Assembly (NCBI GenBank): GCA_947095535.1
Contig: OX352772.1
Span: 109,923,256 to 109,987,255 of the forward strand
DNA length: 64,000 nt
DNA from: Poecilobothrus nobilitatus
Taxonomy: Eukaryota; Arthropoda; Insecta; Diptera; Dolichopodidae
Direction: 5' to 3'
A program made the translations under genes and the position numbers. Positions 23,641 through 34,313 of this stretch are shown here, piece after piece. Within the stretch, counting starts at the first letter, position 1; each line of letters starts with the position of its first letter. A model generated the notes under the pieces. It saw only the letters and a list, made by a program, of their open reading frames with translations, searched no databases and was not told where the DNA came from.

Positions 23641-24319
23641 AAGTCAATTCTTCACATTTTTTATACCGTACGATAAATAATTTATACATATGTATAGTAT
23701 AAATTATTAAACTTAGGCATTATACATTTGCCGCTTAGTATTAAATGGTACTATAGCATATTTGGAAAAGTTAGATAGATAATCTTTATTCGGAAGGTTA
23801 GAATCTGCTTTTGAAGAATGTATAAACATATAGTTTGAATATATGTACAACCCACAGTTCTAGAAATTATAAAATTTCACCCAAATTATTTTAAAATACT
23901 AAAAAATTAAAAAAATAATATTGTAAGCAGAGTGATAGGCATACTAACGGGTCGTACGGGTATCTAAGAGTTGACAAAGGCAACTGTATTCTTCCTCGTT
24001 TAAAAAAATTTTAAAATACAATATTTCATAAAAAATCACAAAAAGTTCTTATCACCAAAAACATAATATTCAAAATAAGAAAAAAATTTATAAAAAAGTT
24101 TTAATTTAATTCTTTAAAAAATATTTCAAATCTGCGCGCCTGGTATTTTAATTCCAAAATAACTAACTTAATCTAAAATTTATTCGCTGAGTCATAGATG
24201 AGTCATAGATGAGTAATAGTCCTTATCTTATCTCTTATCATTTCCTTATCTTTAACATCAATCCTTATCTTTAACATCTGTTACGTCATTTCCTGGTCTA
24301 GAATCCGCTTAGGTACACT

Positions 24320-24325
24320 ACTCAG
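24320..24325. repeat. Target-site duplication, right of element A (ACTCAG)
   Basis: Partner of 8,476-8,481. Confidence 0.85.
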
Positions 24326-24591
24326 CAGATTTATAATAGGTCATCACTGCGTGAAGAAAATCGCTTAAATTGTAAAACTGCTCTGCTTCTTCTTTGTTAA
24401 TACTTATACTTTGCCCGTTCGCTGATTTTAGTCCATGATGAAAGTTCTGTTTTATATCTTTTATTATCAGCTTATCGAGTTTTTTGTTAAATTCGTAATA
24501 AAATTTATTCCATTCATGATATTTTAAGACAATTGACTTTTTACCAATACGGTGAATTATACTTGAGGTGAATTATACTTGGTGCTTCCAT
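24326..24591 (-). pseudogene. Orphan B187 gene, 5' part (B0)
   Basis: It starts MEAPS and matches the intact copy (40,090-40,653) except that about 85 bp are missing after codon 5 and a 15-bp block (ggtgaattatactt) is duplicated, which breaks the frame. It ends at the element A insertion. Confidence 0.75.
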
Positions 24592-24629
24592 TCCTTTAAT
24601 TTTACTAAAACCTGTTTATATTATTTTTA

Positions 24630-24810
24630 TTATTTATACGTTTTAGGAACACAAATTTGTAATGAGCTATATTTTCCAAATACGTTTTGAAAGGTACTTA
24701 AAATACACTTATCGTTTTCTAGTTGATTTCCTTTATTAAATTTTTTTAAAAAAGCGTTCATACTATAACCGCAACATCTATACCACGTATAAACACAACA
24801 ATATTGCGCA
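24630..24810 (-). pseudogene. Maverick B0 adenain-like protease, 3' part
   Basis: The C-terminal 58 or so codons after the catalytic cysteine, matching 40,692-40,870 of the B1 protease (WYRCCGYSMNA, ending VPKTYK). The errantivirus separates it from the 5' part at 32,474-32,785. Confidence 0.8.
24807..24810. repeat. Errantivirus target-site duplication, left (CGCA)
   Basis: CGCA precedes the left LTR and also follows the right LTR (32,474-32,477). The empty homologous site near 40,865 has a single CCCA, so the duplication is 4 bp. Confidence 0.8.
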
Positions 24811-25629
24811 AGTTACGTATTTGTCTGATAATCCACCTGTTGAAAATACAACAACGTCAGCAATACCTGCTATTATCCAAATAAATTCCATTCCCACAAA
24901 AATAACAGACGCTAAATTTGCATTTCCTGTTATTGCCAAATAATAGAATTTATCATTTGCAATAACTTAAAATACATATATCAGATTTCAATCTAATTAC
25001 ATTTAAATTATTAACCAATAATTTAAATATAAAGTTAATATCATATATTGTCTGGAATAATAAAATTACTTCTTATTAAATTGATGATGAAATAATTAAA
25101 ATACAGTTTCCCACAATAAATATTATTGCTCGAATTACACCAAAAAGTTAAATTTGTTTTTGTAATTAAATTATTATAAAATTATTAAATGATCATATTA
25201 AGTAATATGATCACTTAAGTAATTGAAGATTAACTTAAGTAATTTGTGAATGATCACAAAAGTAATATTCAAAATAAGTTGTATAATCAAAATAATGCGT
25301 TTGTATAATAATTTTAATAATAAGTTTCTCACATCCAAAATAGCTGAACTAACATAATTTATAATATAAATAGGACGATAATTAGAATAAGAGTAGAGTT
25401 GTTAAATTGTAAATTGTTAATCAAGACATGAGTTGTTAAATTGTAATTTGTTAATCAAGACCTGAGATGGTCAAGTATAATAAAACATACTAAATTGTTT
25501 GTGTTAATAAAATATTGTATTTGTCTCGTAAATTTCAATATAAAAATAAAGTTCGTAAGAAATAATAAATAAAGTTAAAAAACGGTAGTTTTATTTTTTT
25601 TAAGAATATCGTAGTTGAACTATAAAACT
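24811..25629 (+). repeat. Errantivirus left LTR (819 bp)
   Basis: Begins AGTTACGTATTTG and ends TATAAAACT directly before the primer-binding site. aataaa hexamers lie near the 3' end. Relative to the right LTR it has an extra stretch of about 55 bp at 25,200-25,255 containing two acttaagtaatt motifs. Confidence 0.93.
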
Positions 25630-25647
25630 GGCGCAGTCGGTAGGATA
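25630..25647 (+). promoter_or_regulatory. Primer-binding site, tRNA type
   Basis: ggcgcagtcggtaggat follows the LTR; with the LTR's last T it gives TGGCGC, complementary to a tRNA 3' CCA end. The sequence is of the type used by errantiviruses primed with tRNA-Ser. Confidence 0.7.
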
Positions 25648-26025
25648 ACTCAAATTAAGAACTATCTAAATATTTTTCGTGAAACAAGACTTTCTCTTCG
25701 CATTCCTTAAATGAGTCTGCTTAAGGCACGAAAAATATACAAAGAGTTATCTAGTGATACGAATCGCATAATAAAATCGGTCAATAACAAAATAAAATTA
25801 TAAAATTTTGTTAACTCCGGTAATAAACAAAATAAACAAAATAAATTCAATAACTATAAACATTAACTACAAGTGGAAACATAGAGAAAAATTAACTCGC
25901 AGACACAAGCTTTAGTTAAAATAAAATAATAAAAGTGTTTTTCATAAACGGCAACATAGAATTTTACAAATTAATTCGTAGAAACAAGTTAAGAAAAACC
26001 ACAAAAACTCAAAGGATCCAGCCTT

Positions 26026-27183
26026 ATGAACAAATTCGACAAAAATAGAGATTTACAAGAACAAGACAATATGGAACAACAATATCAAGACCAACCACAA
26101 CGCCGTACAACGTCAACTAGAACAACAACAACAACAAATACAAGAGCTCTTGGAGACAATTAGAAATCTTCAGGCAGCACAAAACAGAATTACAGTCGCA
26201 GTCTGGGGCAAATAAATAAATACAAATAAGTACAAATAAATCAAACTTCAATGGAGGCAATACACCGTAACATAAAATTCATGTCTACATTCACCGGTAA
26301 AGGAGATGTCAGCATTAACTCTTTCATCAGCAGTGTAGAGTATCAACCATCAACAGTAAACAGCATCGAACATAGACAGGCCATAACTAGGGCAATATTT
26401 TTCGAAACAATCCAAGGCGAAGCTAAAAATTGCATAATAAACCTTCCGGATCCATCAAATTGGGAAGAAATCAAGACAATCCTGAAACTAAGATACAAAC
26501 CAGAAGTGGAACCCTGTGAAATCTACAAAATGATATCAAACTTAAAAGCAAATTCGGTAAGTGAATTATCTATTATTGTACAAAACATTAAATATAAGTT
26601 TGACGAAATACAAGTGTATTACAAAGATCAAGATTATATAGATTTAAGTAACGTTGATAGTTTGTTAATAAATACTATAAAAGAAATGACACAGGGAATT
26701 TTGTTAGAAAAAATTTATAATGAAAAAGAGTTAGGAACTATTATTGCTATAATGAGGCATCGTAGGTACGAAGACTCATGTATTAGAAAAGAATACAATA
26801 AAATGAGTCATAACCAAAAAGGTTTTAATCAAAGTAAAAATTTTCGATATAACTCTACGGCCTATAATAATGAACTTTCTAAGAAGTTTTCAAATAATAA
26901 TAACAAGGCAAATAGTTATTTAGTTAATAACAGAATAGGGCAAAATAGATATTCAAGTAATAATAATAACAATAACTCTGGGCAATTCCGCCGTGGTCAC
27001 CAATAGTCAGGAAACTTTAGGAACAATCCGGACCAAGATCGCCAGCAACAGGATTATCCTGAAGAAGAACCGACTAATGCCGAAGAGGACCAAAATATGC
27101 AAGTTAGGAAAAATAATTTAAATATAAATAAAACTAATGACCATAAAACTTCCGATAGCCATCTAGATTTTTTTACAAACTAG
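26026..27183 (+). pseudogene. gag: Errantivirus gag, broken
   Basis: The first ATG (26,026) opens a Gln-rich N terminus (EQQQQQIQELLETIRNLQAA after a frame change) that stops near 26,212. The main frame from 26,251 contains the capsid-like region (FISSVEYQ, AITRAIFFETIQGEA, LRYKPEVEPCEIY) and an Asn/Gly-rich tail. A TAG at 27,004 is followed in frame by an acidic Pro/Glu-rich segment to TAG at 27,181. There is no CCHC zinc knuckle, as expected for errantiviral Gag. Confidence 0.85.
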
Positions 27184-30100
27184 CCTCGGAGTTACAAACT
27201 AGCCTCGGAGATATATTAAAATCACAATTGAAAATAGGAAGTTTTTAGCCTTAATTGATTCAGGATCAAGCTTTAGTATAATCGATGATAGAATAAAAGG
27301 ATTTAAAAAAGTTAAAATCAATTATTAGTAGTATATTATTCAACTATCAATAAAAAGGATAGTATTAATTTCGAAGTTCATACAAGAACGCCAATAGAAT
27401 TTAAAATGCCACCAAATGCATTAACTAGGTGGAAAGTAAAAAATTTACCGAACAGAAAATATCACATGATAATAGGTTCTGATTTATTAAATAATTTAGG
27501 AGGAATAATAGATTTTGAAAAACAAATTATAAACATTAACGAACAAGAGATAAAATTTGAAAACTCTCCATATAATTTTAAAGAAATTTGTACGTTAGAA
27601 GCAATAGATCCAAGAATGAAATTATTACAAATGGATCATCTCAATTTGAACGAACGATCAGAAATAGAAAAATTAGTTAAAAGGTTTGCCAAATTATTTT
27701 TTAAAGAGGGAGATATACTGATACATACAACAGAAGTAAAACATGAAATAGTGACAACAACTGATCAAGCTATTAACTCGAAATTACATAGGTATCCACC
27801 AAAACATGAAGAAGAGGAAACACAAGGAACAATTAGAAAAAGTAACTCTCGATATTCTAGTCCCTTAATAGTAGTACCGAAAAAAACAGACAACTCAGGA
27901 CAGAAAAAATTTAGGATTGTAATAGATTATAGAAGATTAAACGAAGTGACGGTAGACGATAAATTCCCTCTACCAAATATTGACTCAATACTGGATAAAT
28001 TAGGTAAGGCTCAGTATTTCACAACATTAGATCTGGCAAAGGGTTATCATCAAATATCTATAAAAGAAGAAGACAAAGAAAAGACAGCATTTGTGACGCC
28101 ACATGGCTTGTATGAATTCAATAGGATGCCGTTTGGGCTTAAGAACGCCCCAGCGACGTTTCAGCGCCTAATGAATAATATCCTAAGGGATTATATTAAC
28201 AGGGTATGTGTAGTGTATCTGGACGATATACTTATATTCAGTACCTCACTCGAAGAGCATATTAGGGCAATACAAAATATTTTTAAAATTTTGGAAGACA
28301 AAAATCTAAAAATTCAAATAGACAAATGTAACTTTATGAGAAGAGAAACGGAATTTTTAGGACATATCCTAACAAAGGATGGACTAAAACCTAACCCAAA
28401 TAAAATTAAAATTATTCAAGACTTACCACTACCTAAAACTGAAAGACAAATTAAAAGTTTCCTAGGATTAACTGGCTATTATCGTAAATTTGTGAAAGAT
28501 TACGCGAAAATCGCACAACCTATAACAAAATATTTAAGAAAAAACACTAAAATTAACATAAACGATCCTAACTATATTACAGCATTCGAGAAGTTCAAAT
28601 CAGTAATAATAAGGTAATAAAATACCCAAACTTTGATAGACCGTTTACCCTAACAACTGATGCATCAAACTATGCTATCGGTGCAGTCCTGTCACAAGAG
28701 GGACACCCAGTTTGTTTCGCGTCACGAACTCTAAATAATCACGAACGAAATTACTCAGCAACAGATAAAGAGTTTCTCGCAATTATGTGGTCGGTGAACT
28801 ACTTTTGACCATACCTTTACGGTAACAAATTTAAAATATTAACGGACCATCAGCCTATTAAATATTTACATGCAAAATACAAAGGAAAAGATCTATCACC
28901 TAGACACCAAAGGTGGTTGCTAAAATTAGGTGAATACCAATTCGAAATAGAATATCTAAAAGGAAAAGAAAACCGCGTAGCTGACTTTTTAAGCAGAATT
29001 GAAAATAGAAACGAAAAAATTAACGAAGAAAATGAGAAAGAATCGATAAATATACTAAATATCGAGGATGATGTTACGATGGCAACAGTACACTCCGCGG
29101 AAGAGGAACTGCTAGACCATAACAGTATTAAAGAAGGAATAGTCAACATATATAAAACACAAATCATTCTTACAAATAATAAAATTTTAGAAATAGAAAA
29201 TATCTTAGATAGAAGAATAATTTACATAGCAGAATACGACTTTGATAATTTAAATGATATTTTAAGAAGATACATTAAAAAGGGCATAACCGATATATAC
29301 TCAGAGTTATCAGATCATAAATATAATATTGTACAAAATAAAATTATTGAGCTATTTTCAAACGATAAAAGTATTAAATTTATTAAATGTTCCTATAGAG
29401 CACAGGAAATAGGAACTGAAGTAGAAATAGTTAAGCAAATTTCATTATACCATGTTAAAGAAAGTTACCACTCGGGTATCCAAGAAACGTATAATCAATT
29501 GAAATATAAAATATATTATCCCAAACTATTGGAGATAATTCAAATTGTCATAAATCAATGTGAAATCCGCCAATAGGTCAAATATGATAGAAGACCTATT
29601 AGACCTAAATATAGTATAACTGAAACACCTAGTGATATAAATCAAATTATTCACGTTGATACTTATGTGATAATGAAATGCTCATATTTAACAATAATCG
29701 ACAAGTTCTCTAAATTTGGATCTGCATATTATTTATCGGATAGGAATCAATTAACTATAGTAGAAACGTTAGAAGAACATTTTGCAAGGATGGGTAAACC
29801 CAATAAAATTATAGCGGATAACGAATTTAATGCACTGCAAATAAAGAACTACTTACAGGAAGAAAATATAGCATTACACTTGACTAAACCAAATAGTCAT
29901 ACTGGAAACGGGGATGTTGAACGTTTTCATAATTCTCTAGCTGAGAAATTTAGAATTTTAAAACAGACTGAAAAGGGTTTATCATGTAGGCAAATAATTC
30001 AAAGAGCTGTTAGGAATTATAATGAAAGATTCCATTCAAGCATAAAAGATGTACCAACAAATGTACAGAATAGGATTTCAAATTACAAAAAAATTAAGGA

Positions 30101-30344
30101 AACAATTATGAAAAATAAGTTAAGTAAAATAGAAAAACTGAATAAAAAACGTGAAGATTATACCGAAATTAGGTCGACAGGTTTTCTTAAAAACTATAAG
30201 GCAATCAGGCATAAAGAGCAACCTAAATATAAAAAATTATATTTAGATAGAGTACATGTAACGAATATTAAAAGACCATTAAAATTTTCAGATACTGATC
30301 TTACTAACGATACTGACAATAACAGTCCAAAAAGTAACCGCTAA
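27184..30344 (+). pseudogene. pol: Errantivirus pol: protease, RT, RNase H, integrase
   Basis: Protease LIDSGSSFSIIDD (27,255) is followed by two stops and a frameshift near 27,330. RT is open from 27,406, with KFRIVIDYRRLNE, FTTLDLAKGYHQI and the catalytic YLDDILIFS. A frameshift near 28,610 precedes RNase H (TTDASNYAIGAVLSQ, then a stop at 28,806). Integrase has an H-H-C zinc segment in which a TAG (29,574) breaks the C-x-x-C region, then the DDE core HVDTY, IIADNEFN and GDVERFHN. The last segment is open to 30,344 and overlaps the env frame. Confidence 0.92.
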
Positions 30345-31836
30345 CTTATTAGAAATAAACAACATAAATTCAGATACAGGGTTTGCAAAAACCCACCTAA
30401 ATAAAGAAGAATTAGTTACGCAAACAGATACTATAATACATATTATTCATCCAAACGAAATCTTGGAATTATTACAAAACATTTCAAATAAAACAGACTT
30501 AATACAACCAGAACAGAAGGAGGTATTACAAACAGAAATATCAGAAATTATGAGTAAATTAAAAACAATTATACCTAAGAGGAGATTAAAACGCGGATTA
30601 GTAAATGCTGTCGGATATATGTCTAATTGGTTATTTGGGACAATGGACGAACAAGACCGACAAGACATAGTAAAACATTTGCAATTAATAGAAGAAAACA
30701 ATCATTTATTAATAGAAAATCATAATAGTCAAATTAAAGTTAATGATCAATTTAGTAGAACCATAAATCAAATAAAAACAATTATAGAAAATGATAGGAA
30801 AATAATTACAAATCATATTAACATATTAGAAGACTCTCTTAGCCAACAAAATTTATATCTAGATTTACTTTTAAAACTTCAATATATAAAAGAAAAAATC
30901 AATACAATAGAAGACAATTTAACTTCTATTAGACATGGTATTATACATCCAAATATATTAACAGAAGAAGAAATAGAAGAGTATCAGATAGATTTTTACA
31001 AATTACAGTATCTTAAATTAGGCTTAGCACAATTCAAAGAAAGCTCATTATTAATGGCAATTAAAATACCAAGAAAAATTAAATCAATACAATTAGAAAT
31101 AATAGTTCCTATCCCAAATAAAGAAAATAAAGAAATAGACTTTATAAATGAAATCATATTTACATTTAATAATAAAACTTATAAATATGAAAAACTAAAA
31201 ACTTTAAATGAATTAAATTTAAGTAAGCATTGTATATTTAAAAACAACTGTCAATTATTAAAAAATACATTAACAGAAATTTTAAATATAGACAAAGAAA
31301 CAATTTTAATTAAAAACGCTAATAAATTAAAGATAAATCAAACATGTGACAATAGAAATATAGTTATATCAGACAATGTGCTGATTCACTTTAACAATTG
31401 TACACTTAGGATAATGGATCATTATTTTTCAAATGTAAAACAAGTATTTCAAGAAAGGTTCTATTATCCATTAAACCAAACATATAATTTTAAAAATAAG
31501 ATAACATTTGATGAAATTGTATTAGAAAATGAAAAAAATATGAACATTGTACACAAGTTAAAAGTTCATAAACATATATCTTATATACTTGATATAATAA
31601 TTTTTGTAATTGGAATAATTGGAGCAATTATATTATTGAAAAAATATGGTTACTTTAAAATTAATAATAGAATTCAGGAGAATTCTAATCTAAAGGAGGG
31701 AGAAGTTACGTATTTGTCTGATAATCCACCTGTTGAAAATACAACAACGTCAGCAATACCTGCTATTATCCAAATAAATTCCATTCCCACAAAAATAACA
31801 GACGCTAAATTTGCATTTCCTGTTATTGCCAAATAA
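30283..31836 (+). CDS. env: Errantivirus envelope glycoprotein, open frame
   Basis: The frame is open from 30,283 (first ATG 30,463) to the TAA at 31,834 inside the right LTR. Upstream of the ATG it reads LILLTILTITV, a good signal-peptide core, so the mature start is probably supplied by splicing from a leader, as in other errantiviruses. A furin-like RRLKR precedes GLVNAVGYMSNWLFGTMDE, the fusion-peptide-like start of the F-type membrane subunit. A heptad-rich region follows, and a transmembrane helix (DIIIFVIGIIGAIILL) lies near the C terminus. No stop or frameshift interrupts it. Confidence 0.85.
   Translation, partial: NFQILILLTILTITVQKVTANLLEINNINSDTGFAKTHLNKEELVTQTDTIIHIIHPNEILELLQNISNKTDLIQPEQKEVLQTEISEIMSKLKTIIPKRRLKRGLVNAVGYMSNWLFGTMDEQDRQDIVKHLQLIEENNHLLIENHNSQIKVNDQFSRTINQIKTIIENDRKIITNHINILEDSLSQQNLYLDLLLKLQYIKEKINTIEDNLTSIRHGIIHPNILTEEEIEEYQIDFYKLQYLKLGLAQFKESSLLMAIKIPRKIKSIQLEIIVPIPNKENKEIDFINEIIFTFNNKTYKYEKLKTLNELNLSKHCIFKNNCQLLKNTLTEILNIDKETILIKNANKLKINQTCDNRNIVISDNVLIHFNNCTLRIMDHYFSNVKQVFQERFYYPLNQTYNFKNKITFDEIVLENEKNMNIVHKLKVHKHISYILDIIIFVIGIIGAIILLKKYGYFKINNRIQENSNLKEGEVTYLSDNPPVENTTTSAIPAIIQINSIPTKITDAKFAFPVIAK
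31691..31703 (+). promoter_or_regulatory. Polypurine tract
   Basis: taaaggagggaga lies directly before the right LTR AGTTAC and inside the env frame; this is the expected plus-strand primer site. Confidence 0.75.
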
Positions 31837-32473
31837 TAGAATTTATCATTTGCAATAACTTAAAATACATATATCAGATTTCAATCTAATTACATTTAAA
31901 TTATTAACCAATAATTTAAATATAAAGTTAATATTATATATTGTCTGGAATAATAAAATTACTTCTTATTAAATTGATGATGAAATAATTAAAATACAGT
32001 TTCCCACAATAAATATTATTGCTCGAATTACACCAAAAAGTTAAATTTGTTTTTGTAATTAAATTATTATAAAATTATTAAATGATCATATTACAAAAGT
32101 AATATTCAAAATAAGTTGTATAATCAAAATAATTCGTTTGTATAATAATTTTAATAATAAGTTTCTCACGTCCAAAATAGCTGAACTAACATAATTTATA
32201 ATATAAATAGGCCGATAATTAGAATAAGAGTAGAGTTGTTAAATTGTAAATTGTTAATCAAGACATGAGTTGTTAAATTGTAATTTGTTAATCAAGACCT
32301 GAGATGGTCAAGTATAATAAAACATACTAAATTGTTTGTGTTAATAAAATATTGTATTTGTCTCGTAAATTTCAATATAAAAATAAAGTTCGTAAGAAAT
32401 AATAAATATTAAATAAAGTTAAAAAACGGTAGTTTTATTTTTTTTAAGAATATCGTAGTTGAACTATAAAACT
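31704..32473 (+). repeat. Errantivirus right LTR (770 bp)
   Basis: Matches the left LTR except for the missing ~55 bp, a 7-bp difference near the 3' end (aataaatatta) and about four substitutions. It contains the env stop codon. Confidence 0.93.
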
Positions 32474-32785
32474 CGCACAGACATCTGAATAGTTACTTTG
32501 TAACTGTTTCTTATTAAACATTGTATATTGGTTTTTTAAGAAATTTAAAATTCCTAATTTATCTGGTTTTCTACCAAACGAATCAAAATATTCAACACAG
32601 CCATTCTTTGGCTTAAAAATAGCTAACCAATGTGCTCCCGGATCTTTTGATTTATCAGTGTTTACAATTAAAAAAGTTTGTTTTTCAATTATTCTGGGGA
32701 GTTGATCCAGAGCAAAAACTCCTTTAAAAAATTTACGTGTGTGTTTGTTACATCTTAATACGTCACTTATCTCTAGGGTATTCAT
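32474..32785 (-). pseudogene. Maverick B0 adenain-like protease, 5' part
   Basis: Starts MNTLEISDVLRC and includes FKGVFALDQLP, the catalytic histidine in PGAHWLAIFK, the acidic residue in VEYFDSFGRKP, and the Q and C of QLQSNYSDVC, where the errantivirus interrupts it. Before the insertion this gene was uninterrupted, whereas the B1 copy has a TAA. Confidence 0.85.
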
Positions 32786-33117
32786 CAATCAAATTGACTC
32801 AAGTCATATACTTTAGTTGTTTCTTTAATATAATTTGATAAAAACTCTTTTTTGATTTTTTTATTTGTTATAATAACATCACATTTTTCTAGTATTTGAC
32901 AGAGCTCTTTATTTATTTTATCATTGTACACAGTTCCAAAAGAATAATTATCAAAATTATCATTTATAAAATCCCTAGTTGGAAATTTATACTTGAGCTC
33001 TTTTACAAACTTTTTACAAGGTTCTTTAAAACCAACTATACAAATATCTTTCGCAAACAAGGTATTATTATCATCACTACAAAATGTTACATCCAGAAGT
33101 GCACAAGACAGTGACAT
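32785..33117 (-). CDS. Orphan B110 protein (110 aa), B0 copy
   Basis: An intact frame, MSLSCALLDVTFCSDD to YDLSQFD. Its stop and the protease start share an A (TGATG), so the two are translationally adjacent. There is no recognised family. The spacing of LLDV, KDICIVGF, KKEFL and VYDL resembles VDLQ, KELAIL, KKLFL and IEDL in the exo-like gene, suggesting possible paralogy. Confidence 0.6.
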   Translation of the reverse strand: MSLSCALLDVTFCSDDNNTLFAKDICIVGFKEPCKKFVKELKYKFPTRDFINDNFDNYSFGTVYNDKINKELCQILEKCDVIITNKKIKKEFLSNYIKETTKVYDLSQFD

Positions 33118-33154
33118 TTTGTCAAATATTCAAATTTACTTTTATGTATGCTAT

Positions 33155-34313
33155 TTATAGGTTTGAGAATATATTTCGGTTTTTATCAATTTGTAAACTT
33201 GCATCAAATTCTCCATAAACAATAGCAGTCAGTGTAGATGTAAGTGGTTTTGATAGCCTTGCCTCAATTCTAACTGTACCTTGATTTAGTAGACCTTGAC
33301 ACACTTCATTTCCTGATGAATCTGGAGTTTAATCAAAAGCTAGAATGAAAAATCCATTACTAAACATGGTTTTTGTTTTCTGATGACCTTTATCATTATG
33401 GTAAATTCTAGTTCCTGAAAAAACTGTACTGTATGCTCTTGTATAGCAATTATTTTCATCTGAAAAACTGGTTTCAATTGCTGAATTAGGTATTTGAACA
33501 CCATTTACGTTTAACACAAATTGTGAAATATCAAAATGTTTAAAATTGTATGGCTTTTTGACCTTTTTCCAGAGTAACCTGCATTTTCTGTCATGCAAAA
33601 AATGATTGTGTTTGGCAACTATCCAATAAAAACATTATCAAGTGATATTGATGAACTATTCTGTGGAATGGTAAAAGTTTTTACCTCTACCGTTTGTAAT
33701 TGTATTTGGCATTAGTTTTTTCCAATACAGCATTATGTGCTAATAACACACTAGGATTAATTGTTACATGTCTCATAAATAATGTGGCTTCTAAAATTTT
33801 CAGTTGAGATTCATCAGTATCATCTGCAAAGAGGTAAAAATCTGGTTTTTCTAATATTAGGATAACTCGAACATCGACATTGTTTATGAGAAGTGTAGGT
33901 TGGTTAAACATATCTAAATGTAGTTTCCCTATAAGTTCCACTACATTGTTATTTTGGTATAATTTTTTACTTTCTTTTGAACCACTATTATCTGTTTCTG
34001 CTATATTTGGCTTATCTAACATCCATCCACCACACTCCAAATGCGTTGTTGCGGCATCCGTACCATTATTTAACAATGATTCAATATAGGCTCTGTAATG
34101 ATAATTGCCATCTGATGGAGATATATTCTTTCCATTTAGTTGAACATTGCATTGTTTTATTAATGAATGTAACATATTATTAACCACACTTGGTTGTTGT
34201 ATAGGTGTTCCATCAGTTTTTTTATCTTTATTCCATTGAGTTCCATCTTTTTTTAAATTTGTACTTTTAATTTTAGATATGTCGAAGACAAGTCTGTATA
34301 TACATCACCGTGA
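33155..34313 (-). pseudogene. Maverick B0 major capsid protein, 5' truncated and frameshifted
   Basis: A double jelly-roll, hexon-like capsid protein. Visible blocks: NMLHSLIKQCNVQLNGK, HLECGGWMLDKPN, RHVTINPSVLLAHN, IGQLPNTIIFCM, PYNFKHFDISQFVLNVNG, FFILAFD-stop-TPD, and a C terminus in LQIDKNRNI. Breaks: a frameshift near 33,560 at ggaaaaagg, and a TAA in place of Leu near 33,329. The N-terminal 40 or so codons are lost at the 34,314 boundary. Confidence 0.85.

Larger units (their letters stand above)
22241..23997 (+). mobile_element. DINE-1/Helentron-like non-autonomous element D
   Basis: It begins atacccgtacgataaggatc and near its end has gtcgtacgggtat, an inverted subterminal match. A (GTCY)n run lies at 22,371-22,405. 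After the right inverted repeat comes a hairpin, agttg...caact. These are the recognised traits of DINE-1-like rolling-circle elements. No protein is encoded. A second copy begins at 63,933. Confidence 0.65.
8483..24319. mobile_element. Polinton-like element A (15.8 kb), nested in Maverick B0
   Basis: The ends are inverted: AGTGTACCTAAGCGGATTCT at the left and its complement at the right, with the 6-bp duplication ACTCAG outside. Genes: four small unknown genes (+), DUF8207-like (-), ATPase (-), PLA2-like virion protein (+), protease (+), penton-like (+), major capsid (+), exo-like orphan (+), PolB with endonuclease domain (-) and OB-like (-). No rve integrase or tyrosine recombinase is visible. 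A DINE-like element (22,241-23,997) sits in the right terminal repeat. The lineage differs clearly from Maverick B in every shared gene. Confidence 0.9.
21790..24319 (-). repeat. Element A right terminal inverted repeat, split by a DINE-like element
   Basis: The complement of the left repeat: tataggagattccctgacgt occurs at about 21,797, 22,083 (variant) and 22,213, and gtcatttcctggtctagaat is at the outer end. Sequence continuity across 22,240 and 23,998 (poly-T, then attttaaaatacaatatttc) shows that 22,241-23,997 is a later insertion. The terminal GGTACACT is followed by the ACTCAG duplication. Confidence 0.85.
24811..32473 (+). mobile_element. Errantivirus (Ty3/Gypsy with env), 7.7 kb
   Basis: Left LTR, primer-binding site, gag, pol (protease, RT, RNase H, integrase), env, polypurine tract and right LTR are all present in order, flanked by a 4-bp duplication. 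The env gene and LTR ends AGTTAC...AAAACT place it with insect errantiviruses. Gag has one stop, and pol has several stops and frameshifts, so the copy is not autonomous, yet the LTRs differ by only about four substitutions plus two indels by eye, implying recent insertion. Confidence 0.93.
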
